Positions 1-5,818 of a DNA stretch of 8,001 bases are shown piece after piece. Both the position numbers and the translations under genes were made by a program. Numbering within the stretch: the first letter of the stretch is position 1; each line of letters begins with the position of its first letter. Source of the DNA: Sulfurovum sp. (GTDB lineage Bacteria > Campylobacterota > Campylobacteria > Campylobacterales > Sulfurovaceae). The notes beneath the pieces were generated by a model. It was not told where the DNA came from. It saw nothing but the letters and a program-made list of their open reading frames with translations, and ran no database searches. The DNA is taken from NCBI GenBank assembly GCA_026193735.1, contig JAPHUJ010000108.1:1-8001 (forward strand). Reading direction: 5' to 3'.

Positions 1-468
1 CGTTGTTGCCAAAATGAACTTCACGAAGTCCGGTGGTTCTTCAAGGGTTTTAAGCAAGGCATTAAAAGCCTGATTGGTGAGCATATGTACTTCATCGATG
101 ATGAAGATCTTGTAACGTGCGGAACTTGGTTTGTATTTGGTGTGCTCTATGAGATCTTTGATATCATCTATACCCCGGTTGGAAGCTGCATCCATTTCGA
201 TGATGTCCATGTGGCTGCTTTCACTTGCCATAAGACAATGTCCACAGGTACCGCAAGGATGAGATGTAGCGCCTTTCTCACAGAGTAAAGCTTTAGCAAA
301 GATACGTGCGGTAGATGTTTTTCCGCTTCCTCTAAGTCCTGAAAAAAGGTAGGCATGAGAGAGCCTGTTGCCATCAAGTGCAAGTGAGAGTGTTTGGGAT
401 ACTGATTCTTGTCCTATGAGGTCATCAAAGGTGGCAGGACGGTATTTTCTTGCTAAAGCTAAAGACAA
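1..468 (-). CDS. dnaX: DNA polymerase III subunit gamma/tau, N-terminal part (runs off left edge)
   Basis: DnaX is the ATPase of the clamp-loader complex that places the beta sliding clamp on primed DNA. The window holds the first 156 codons; the C-terminal part lies beyond base 1. Seen directly: the opening MSLALARKYRPATFDDLIGQ, a Walker A loop GLRGSGKTS (residues 44-52), a four-cysteine zinc module (C63, C72, C75, C78), the MDAASNRGID segment (about 92-101), Walker B with the DEVH box (125-128), then the LLKTLEEPP segment and a sensor-1-like FILATT at the edge. The chosen start is TTG at 468-466: it gives the usual family N-terminus and has an AAGGAG ribosome binding site at 479-474, five bases upstream. 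No in-frame ATG fits. The gene is divergent from the metallopeptidase gene. Identity is very secure; whether a tau form is also made cannot be judged here. Confidence 0.97.
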   Translation of the reverse strand, partial: MSLALARKYRPATFDDLIGQESVSQTLSLALDGNRLSHAYLFSGLRGSGKTSTARIFAKALLCEKGATSHPCGTCGHCLMASESSHMDIIEMDAASNRGIDDIKDLIEHTKYKPSSARYKIFIIDEVHMLTNQAFNALLKTLEEPPDFVKFILATT

Positions 469-473
469 ATAGA

Positions 474-479
474 CTCCTT
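474..479 (-). promoter_or_regulatory. Ribosome binding site deciding the TTG start of dnaX
   Basis: On the minus strand AAGGAG lies five bases before the TTG at 468-466. It is the strongest Shine-Dalgarno match near this end of dnaX and supports initiation at a non-ATG codon. Confidence 0.75.
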
Positions 480-494
480 GGGTTTATTGCTATT

Positions 495-500
495 ATTGTA
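495..500 (-). promoter_or_regulatory. dnaX: Candidate -10 box for dnaX
   Basis: Minus-strand TACAAT sits about 15 bases upstream of the dnaX ribosome binding site, in an A+T-rich divergent spacer. No clear -35 is present, which is common in Campylobacterota sigma-70 promoters. The call rests on position and a 5/6 match to TATAAT only. Confidence 0.3.
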
Positions 501-522
501 GTTAAATTTTACTTTTGATTGG

Positions 523-528
523 TATAAT
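523..528 (+). promoter_or_regulatory. Candidate -10 box for the YpfJ-like metallopeptidase gene
   Basis: A perfect TATAAT preceded by TTGG lies 34 bases before the ATG at 563, after a T-rich stretch. There is no good -35 at 16-18 bases. T-rich upstream DNA plus a strong -10 is the known epsilonproteobacterial pattern. It would drive the plus-strand gene, back to back with the dnaX promoter. Confidence 0.5.
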
Positions 529-562
529 TGACAGCATAATATAGAATTTAAAAGGCAATCCT

Positions 563-1435
563 ATGAAATGGAAAGATGGCAGAAAAAGTTCAAATGTAGA
601 TGATAGAAGAGCTACATCAGACGGTACTAGACGCGGCATGCCATCTATGGGGACTATCATGGTGATATGGCCTATCATCAAACCGTTACTCAGAACGAAA
701 TTGGGTTGGGTGATCATCGGTTTGGGGATTGCTGCATATTTTGCCGGATTTAATCCACTCTCACTGGTCGGTATAGGAGGTAGCTCTAGTGCACCTGTCA
801 ATCAAGCTCAAGATGATAAAAATGCAGCTTTTATTTCTACCGTCCTGGCAAGTACAGAAGATATATGGAAAAAAGAGTTACGTGGCTACAGGGAACCCAT
901 AATGGTACTTTACCGAGGGTCGACACAAAGTGGATGTGGTTATGCTTCTGCACAGATGGGACCTTTTTATTGTCCTGCAGATCAAAAAGTCTATCTTGAT
1001 CTGGGCTTTTTTGATGAATTGGCAAATAATCATAATGCACCAGGCGATTTTGCACAGGCGTATGTACTTGCACATGAGATAGGACACCATATTCAAAACC
1101 TGCAAGGGACACTTGCCAAAGTACAAAAAGCAAAACAAAGCTGGTGTAATAGTGCAAAGTCTAATGCTTTACAGGTCAAAGTAGAACTCCAAGCTGACTG
1201 TTATGCCGGAGCTTGGGCTTATCATGCACATAAAGATTTTGATATTTTAGAGCCTGGAGATGTTGAAGAAGCGTTAAGGGCAGCGAGTGCTATCGGTGAT
1301 GATACACTTCAACGTAAATCACAGGGCTATGTCAGACCTGATGCCTTTACACACGGGAGTGCAAAGCAGCGCGTAGAGTGGTTTAGACGTGGGCTGAACT
1401 CTGGTGACATTAGGCAGTGTAATACCTTTCAGTAG
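563..1435 (+). CDS. Membrane-anchored YpfJ-type neutral zinc metallopeptidase
   Basis: This 290-residue protein is close in length to E. coli YpfJ (about 287). It matches the putative neutral zinc metallopeptidase family by its charged start MKWKDGRKSSNVDDRR, a single hydrophobic membrane segment at about 47-63, and a C-terminal metalloprotease domain. The zinc site is visible as HEIGHHIQ (HExxH at 171-175, with E172 as expected catalytic base). A conserved ELQADCYAGAW segment (208-218) probably supplies the third ligand. The ending HGSAKQRVEWFRRG (264-277) is also typical. C125 and C137 flank the GYASAQMGPFYC region. With the N-terminus inside, the catalytic domain would face the periplasm; that topology is inference. 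An AAAGG ribosome binding site precedes ATG 563 by seven bases. The physiological substrate of the family is not established as far as I know. It stands alone between divergent dnaX and leuS. Confidence 0.9.
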   Translation: MKWKDGRKSSNVDDRRATSDGTRRGMPSMGTIMVIWPIIKPLLRTKLGWVIIGLGIAAYFAGFNPLSLVGIGGSSSAPVNQAQDDKNAAFISTVLASTEDIWKKELRGYREPIMVLYRGSTQSGCGYASAQMGPFYCPADQKVYLDLGFFDELANNHNAPGDFAQAYVLAHEIGHHIQNLQGTLAKVQKAKQSWCNSAKSNALQVKVELQADCYAGAWAYHAHKDFDILEPGDVEEALRAASAIGDDTLQRKSQGYVRPDAFTHGSAKQRVEWFRRGLNSGDIRQCNTFQ

Positions 1436-1454
1436 ATAAGTTTATCTATCTCTT

Positions 1455-1485
1455 GTCATCCTCGGACTTGACACTGGAATGATGA
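1455..1485. repeat. Degenerate REP-like palindromic element downstream of the metallopeptidase gene
   Basis: The stretch starts GTCATCCTCGGACTTGA and ends CACTGGAATGATGA. It resembles the widespread intergenic palindromes of the form GTCATTC...CTTGA...GAATGAC. Only the outer TCAT/ATGA arms and scattered inner bases pair, so the two arms look like halves of different variants. It lies 20 bases after the stop codon and may be a decayed repeat, or a weak transcription barrier. No T-run follows, so it is not called as an intrinsic terminator. Confidence 0.4.
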
Positions 1486-1534
1486 ACTGGATATACGTAC
1501 TATTAGATACAACTACCCCTAACCCCAGATTAGA

Positions 1535-1540
1535 TATAAT
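1535..1540 (+). promoter_or_regulatory. leuS: Candidate -10 box for leuS (and probably lptE-folC)
   Basis: A perfect TATAAT lies 35-38 bases before the two possible leuS ATG codons. No consensus -35 is at the right spacing. As the genes downstream are packed through folC, this is the best candidate for the promoter of the leuS-lptE-folC unit. Confidence 0.5.
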
Positions 1541-1575
1541 CTTTTCAATTAAATAATCACAAAATAAGCGAGATA

Positions 1576-4020
1576 ATGATGAGTTACAATCCAAGTGAGA
1601 TTGAAGCCAAATGGCAAAATAAATGGGATGATGAAAAGGCTTTTGAGCCGGATGATGCCTTAACAAGAAAGAAAAAATATATTTTAAGTATGTTCCCATT
1701 TCCAAGTGGTCGTTTACATATGGGTCATGTGCGTAACTACGCCATTGGTGATGCATTTGCGCGTTACTACAGAAAACAGAACTTTAATGTACTTCATCCT
1801 ATCGGTTGGGATGCTTTTGGTATGCCTGCCGAGAATGCAGCCATCAAACATGGACGTCATCCTAAAGATTGGACATACTCGAACATTGATTATATGAGAA
1901 AAGAGTTAAATGCGCTTGGTCTTTCATTTTCTAAAACCAGAGAATTTGCTACCTGTGATGAACTTTACACGAAGTGGGAACAAGAGTTTATCATCAAGAT
2001 GTTTGAAGAGAAGCTTCTTTACCGTGAGTCTACCACTGTAAACTGGTGTGAGGATTGTCATACGGTTCTTGCTAATGAGCAGGTAGAAGAGGGATGTTGT
2101 TGGCGTTGTGACAATGAAGTACAACTCAAAGAAATGCCTGGATATTATCTGGATATCATTAAATATGCAGATGAATTATTGGATGATCTAAAGTTGCTTG
2201 AAGGAAAATGGCCCAATCAGGTCATAACGATGCAGAGTAACTGGATAGGAAAATCACAAGGACTTGAGTTTGACTTTGAACTAAGTGAAGCCAGTAAAGC
2301 AAAGCTTGGTGGGAATTTTGACAAATACACAGTCTTTACAACACGTCCAGATACCATTTACGGAGTAACGTATTCGGCACTTGCTGCAGAGCATCCTATC
2401 ACCAAGTATCTTCTAGAGCATGGTCAGCTTGATGAAGATGTCGCCCAAAAGATCACACATATAGCCAATATGACAGAACGTGAAAGAGCACAGGCAGATA
2501 AAGAAGGGTATGCACTGGGTCTTACGGTAATTCATCCATTGACCAATGAAGAGATACCGGTATGGACAGCGAATTTTGTACTTGCTTCTTATGGTGGAGG
2601 TGCGGTCATGGCTGTACCTGCGCATGATGAGAGGGACTTTGAGTTTGCGAGCAAATATGAGCTTCCTATTAAAAGAGTCATTAGTGGAGGGGAAGAGCTT
2701 CCTTACACGCTTGAAGGGGAACTTATTGATTCAGCAGCATTTACAGGGTTGGGTAATTACCAAGCCAAGGCTAAGATCATTGCTATGTTTGAAGAGACAG
2801 GATTTGGTAAAGGTACAACTAACTTTAAGTTAAGAAACTGGGGTGTGAGCCGTCAGCGTTATTGGGGTGCACCTATACCTTTTGTCCACTGTAAAAGCTG
2901 TGGGCTTGTACCTGAAAAGATAGAAAATCTTCCTATTGCTCTGCCAGAAGATGTAGAGATCACAGGTGAAGGGAATCCTCTTGAAAATCACCCTACATGG
3001 AAAAACTGTGCTTGCCCTAAGTGTGGTGAAGATGCTATTCGTGAGACAGATACACTGGATACTTTTGTACAGTCTAGCTGGTATCAGTTCCGTTATGCAA
3101 CTAATCCTAAAAAATGGGAAACAACAGGTATAGACAAAGAAGAGGCGAACTATTGGCTGGGTGTTGACCAGTACATCGGTGGGATAGAACATGCCATCTT
3201 ACACCTGCTTTATGCACGTTTCTTCACAAAAGTACTTCGTGATCTCGGGTATCATGATATAGATGAACCTTTTGAGAATCTGCTTACGCAAGGTATGGTA
3301 TTGATGGACGGTGCGAAGATGAGTAAATCTAAGGGTAATACGGTTGATCCCGATGCACTGGTTGAAAAGTATGGTGCAGATACAGCTAGACTCTTTACAC
3401 TATTTGCAGCACCACCGGCTAAAGAACTTGAGTGGAATGACTCAGCGGTTGAAGGTGCGTTCAGGTTCATTAAGAAACTGTATGACAGAAAAGATAAAGT
3501 AACTCAAAACACTTTGCCTGACATCGATCAGGGAAGCCTGGGTAAAGAGTCCAAACTTGCACGTGTAAAGGTGTATGAAGCATTACAAAAATCATCTGAT
3601 GTATATGAGAAGACCTTTGCTTTCAATACACTCATCGCAGCCTGTATGGAAGCACTGAATGCCTTAGATAAACAAGATGATGGGGCTGTGTGGTCCGAGG
3701 GAATGTACATTATGCTGAACCTTCTTGAACCTATCATTCCTCATGTAGCGACGGAGCTGAGTGAAGTATTGTTTGAACGTAAAAACCTACAGGCTGTTCT
3801 CGAAGTAAAAGAAGAGGTTTTTGTCCAAGAGAGTGTTTTATATGTGGTGATGATAGGTGGTAAAAAGCGTACTGAAATCGAGATGAGCCCATCTGCCACA
3901 CAAGATGAGATTTTAGCTGCCGCAAAAGAAGCGGGAGCTAAATGGCTTGAGGGTATGAGTATCGTCAAAGAAATTGTTGTGCCAAATAAATTGGTCAACT
4001 TGGCTGTAAAACCGAGTTAA
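1576..4020 (+). CDS. leuS: Leucyl-tRNA synthetase
   Basis: This class I synthetase attaches leucine to tRNA-Leu in the cytoplasm. The 814-residue frame is complete and somewhat shorter than E. coli LeuS (860). Visible motifs: HMGH (48-51, the HIGH signature) and KMSKS (581-585). A zinc-type cysteine set lies at C158-x2-C161 and C175-x2-C178, and a second CxxC pair at C439/C442 and C480/C483. The CP1 editing domain has TTRPDT (255-260) and AVPAHDERD (346-354), whose D351 should be the conserved editing aspartate. The C-terminal domain ends with the family-typical [10 protein letters not shown]. The first two codons are both ATG; the second, at 1579, fits the weak AAGCGAG ribosome site better and gives [13 protein letters not shown], so the real start may be one codon later. 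It opens the tightly packed unit with lptE and folC. Confidence 0.98.
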   Translation: MMSYNPSEIEAKWQNKWDDEKAFEPDDALTRKKKYILSMFPFPSGRLHMGHVRNYAIGDAFARYYRKQNFNVLHPIGWDAFGMPAENAAIKHGRHPKDWTYSNIDYMRKELNALGLSFSKTREFATCDELYTKWEQEFIIKMFEEKLLYRESTTVNWCEDCHTVLANEQVEEGCCWRCDNEVQLKEMPGYYLDIIKYADELLDDLKLLEGKWPNQVITMQSNWIGKSQGLEFDFELSEASKAKLGGNFDKYTVFTTRPDTIYGVTYSALAAEHPITKYLLEHGQLDEDVAQKITHIANMTERERAQADKEGYALGLTVIHPLTNEEIPVWTANFVLASYGGGAVMAVPAHDERDFEFASKYELPIKRVISGGEELPYTLEGELIDSAAFTGLGNYQAKAKIIAMFEETGFGKGTTNFKLRNWGVSRQRYWGAPIPFVHCKSCGLVPEKIENLPIALPEDVEITGEGNPLENHPTWKNCACPKCGEDAIRETDTLDTFVQSSWYQFRYATNPKKWETTGIDKEEANYWLGVDQYIGGIEHAILHLLYARFFTKVLRDLGYHDIDEPFENLLTQGMVLMDGAKMSKSKGNTVDPDALVEKYGADTARLFTLFAAPPAKELEWNDSAVEGAFRFIKKLYDRKDKVTQNTLPDIDQGSLGKESKLARVKVYEALQKSSDVYEKTFAFNTLIAACMEALNALDKQDDGAVWSEGMYIMLNLLEPIIPHVATELSEVLFERKNLQAVLEVKEEVFVQESVLYVVMIGGKKRTEIEMSPSATQDEILAAAKEAGAKWLEGMSIVKEIVVPNKLVNLAVKPS

Positions 4021-4043
4021 AGATCGTGGAAAGAGAGGGAAAT

Positions 4044-4559
4044 ATGAATACTATTTTAAAATTTTGGATGACTATCAGTATGGTACTCTTTGTAAGTGCT
4101 TGCGGATATAAACCCTCTTCTCATATGATCAAACATATTTTTTCAGATACAGTATATGTGGAAGTATTGGTCGATAGAGCAGAACCTGAAAATGCACCTT
4201 TTCTCAAAGATGAGATGAATCGTTTAGTATACACACGTTTTAAAGGACATCGTGTACCTAAAGAACAGGCACAGAATCAGATCCGGATCTCCTATGCAGG
4301 AAGTACGTTTACACCGCTTGCATATAAAGACGGTTATGTAACGCGCTACCGTGTAAATGTCAGCGTGAAGTTTGACATGATAACCAAAGAAGGCAAGATA
4401 GAGAAAAATATTTCGAGTATTGTTGAAACAGATATTCAGGCAAGTGCACTCACTTCTTCAGTCCTTAGAACGGAAGCTATACGTAAAGGATTGGAAAAAA
4501 CGTTGGATGAATTTTTAGCCTATGCAAGTGCTAAAGGGATGTTAAAAGAGAATGAATGA
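4044..4559 (+). CDS. lptE: LptE-like LPS-assembly outer-membrane lipoprotein
   Basis: Starting at ATG 4044 the product has 171 residues. The first 19 form a lipoprotein signal peptide (one lysine, a hydrophobic stretch, then VSA before Cys20, followed by GYKP), so the mature lipoprotein has 152 residues. The CGY(K)P start, small size, alternating beta-rich middle (VYVEVLVDR, RVNVSVKFDM) and helical C-terminus with TEAIRKGLEKTLDEFL fit LptE. LptE plugs the LptD barrel that inserts lipopolysaccharide in the outer leaflet. LptE proteins diverge strongly, so the family call depends partly on position: a lipoprotein gene between leuS and folC is the epsilonproteobacterial arrangement I recall. A GTG at 4026 is in frame, but the ATG has a better purine-rich site (AGAGAGGGA, 4032-4040) and puts the signal peptide at the N-terminus. 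Its stop overlaps the folC start. Confidence 0.82.
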   Translation: MNTILKFWMTISMVLFVSACGYKPSSHMIKHIFSDTVYVEVLVDRAEPENAPFLKDEMNRLVYTRFKGHRVPKEQAQNQIRISYAGSTFTPLAYKDGYVTRYRVNVSVKFDMITKEGKIEKNISSIVETDIQASALTSSVLRTEAIRKGLEKTLDEFLAYASAKGMLKENE

Positions 4560-5707
4560 TACCTGACTTCAATATTTTTCTTGATGATAAACCTTTGTAT
4601 TATAAAGAGATAGATCATGAGCGTGTGCATATTGCTTATGGGATGTTGAAACCGTATATCAGGCAGTCAAGGACAGTACATATTATAGGAACCAATGGGA
4701 AAGGCTCAACTGGGCGTATGATCGCACATTTGGCACATAAAAGTGGTCTCATTGTGGGTCACTTCTCTTCTCCTCACATCTTAAAGTTCAATGAACGTAT
4801 TTGGCTGAACGGAAGTGACAGTTCTGATGAAGTACTTGACGCGGCACATCAAAAACTTTTTACAATCCTTGGTGCTGAAATGAGTAAAAGTTTGAGCTAC
4901 TTCGAGTACACGACACTTTTAGCTTTTGTTGTATTTGAAAAGTGTGATCTGATGGTCTTGGAAGCAGGATTGGGTGGAGAATTTGATGCTACGAATGTCT
5001 GTGATAAAGCACTTTCTGTCATCACGCCTATAGGCATAGACCATCAGGCTTTTTTAGGTGAAAGCATTGAAGAGATAGCCGGCACGAAGATAAGAAGCAT
5101 ACAAGATCAAGTATTGTTGGCACCACAAATGTATGATGAGGTACGTGAAGTCGCTAGAAATATAGCGGATGAGAAAGGTGCAAAACTGTATTTGACTAAA
5201 GTCTCAAGCCAGAGGATGACGGAGCTGAAAGTTATTGCACAAGAGAGATCCTGGGGAAATTATCTGATAGATAATGCTTCTGTGGCACTACAAGCCTTAG
5301 ATATTTTAGAGATCTCTTACGATGTAAATGATCTGCTTTCACTGGAACTCTTTGGACGTTTCTATAGGCTTACAGAAAATATCCGCGTCGATGTAGGACA
5401 TAACCCTTTAGCAGCAAAAGCCATAGAAAAAGCATTAGATGATAAAGTGGTGCTCATTTATAACAGCCTTGACGATAAAGATTATGAAGCTGTGTTAGAG
5501 ATACTGAAGCCTAAAGTGAAACGTGTAGAGATAATCCCTATTCATTCACAAAGGGCAACGACCTTAAGTGAGATAGAAAAGGCACTGAAAAAAGTAGGCA
5601 TTGACTATGGCTATTTTGAGAATAGGATGGACAAAGATGAACAGTACCTGGTGTTTGGTTCATTTTATGTCGTAGAAGAATTTTTAAAACAGCAAATAGA
5701 GATGTGA
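4556..5707 (+). CDS. folC: Bifunctional dihydrofolate synthase / folylpolyglutamate synthase
   Basis: FolC adds glutamate to dihydropteroate to make dihydrofolate and extends folate polyglutamate tails, in the cytoplasm. The 383-residue frame shows the Mur-ligase-type ATP loop GTNGKGST (45-52), FSSPHILKFNERI (70-82), the EAGLGGEFDATN block (136-147), ITPIGIDH (156-163), and N240 of the DNASVAL segment opening the later part of the central domain. The usual EKAGI box reads GTKIRSI, with K178 aligned to the lysine that is normally carbamylated. The C-terminal DGAHN motif reads DVGHN (279-283). The protein is shorter than the roughly 420 residues of E. coli FolC. ATG 4556 overlaps the lptE stop as ATGA, with AAAAGAG (4544-4550) as ribosome site, implying translational coupling. 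A single folC probably does both reactions; DHFS-only activity cannot be excluded. Confidence 0.95.
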   Translation: MIPDFNIFLDDKPLYYKEIDHERVHIAYGMLKPYIRQSRTVHIIGTNGKGSTGRMIAHLAHKSGLIVGHFSSPHILKFNERIWLNGSDSSDEVLDAAHQKLFTILGAEMSKSLSYFEYTTLLAFVVFEKCDLMVLEAGLGGEFDATNVCDKALSVITPIGIDHQAFLGESIEEIAGTKIRSIQDQVLLAPQMYDEVREVARNIADEKGAKLYLTKVSSQRMTELKVIAQERSWGNYLIDNASVALQALDILEISYDVNDLLSLELFGRFYRLTENIRVDVGHNPLAAKAIEKALDDKVVLIYNSLDDKDYEAVLEILKPKVKRVEIIPIHSQRATTLSEIEKALKKVGIDYGYFENRMDKDEQYLVFGSFYVVEEFLKQQIEM

Positions 5708-5818
5708 CTAGTCCCATGATCGAACTGCTGAAGTGCCCAACGGAAATGCCCTTGGGGTATGGACGGTGACAACGTAGCTTTTTGGGCTTTGCTCAAATGC
5801 GTTATAACAAGGAAATCA
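5708..5818. other. G+C-rich structured spacer between folC and mfd
   Basis: Bases 5711-5800 are 47/90 G+C (52%), against about 37% in a counted 60-base stretch of folC (5461-5520). It contains an inverted repeat GCCCAA (5735-5740) / TTGGGC (5782-5787) with a 41-base interior, an inner CCC-TT-GGGG run (5749-5757), a direct repeat AAATGC (5744-5749 and 5795-5800) and a perfect 8-base palindrome GTTATAAC (5801-5808). No convincing terminator, with a stem followed by a T-run, is seen. It may be a dispersed intergenic repeat or a structured leader of mfd; which is unresolved. Confidence 0.4.
5809..5813 (+). promoter_or_regulatory. Ribosome binding site deciding the mfd start
   Basis: AAGGA five bases before ATG 5819 favours this start over the in-frame ATG at 5759, which has no comparable site and would place mfd codons inside the structured spacer. 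Confidence 0.65.

Noticed and set aside
1468..1497. Promoter made of TTGACA (1468-1473) and TATACG (1492-1497)
   Set aside because: The -10 is poor and the TTGACA is part of the repeat-like element's core. The TATAAT at 1535 is a better placed candidate.
4026..4043. GTG start six codons upstream for the LptE-like gene
   Set aside because: It would add a charged segment ahead of the lipoprotein signal peptide and lies over the ribosome site of ATG 4044.
5716..5769. Tiny 17-codon ORF in the folC-mfd spacer
   Set aside because: It has no ribosome binding site, and its length is well within chance for a G+C-rich spacer with few stops.
5735..5808. Integron attC-like site read on the minus strand (TTATAAC at one end, GTTGGGC at the other)
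   Set aside because: The outer boxes superficially fit, but the inner arms are not complementary (GCATTT occurs as a direct, not inverted, repeat), and both flanking genes are housekeeping genes with no integrase in view.
5759..5818. N-terminally extended mfd starting at the in-frame ATG 5759
   Set aside because: No Shine-Dalgarno precedes it, the extra 20 residues do not look like Mfd, and ATG 5819 has a clear AAGGA site.
5798..5818. TATAAC (5803-5808) as an mfd -10 box
   Set aside because: It would put the transcription start on or after the ribosome binding site, leaving no usable leader; it is better explained as part of the GTTATAAC palindrome.
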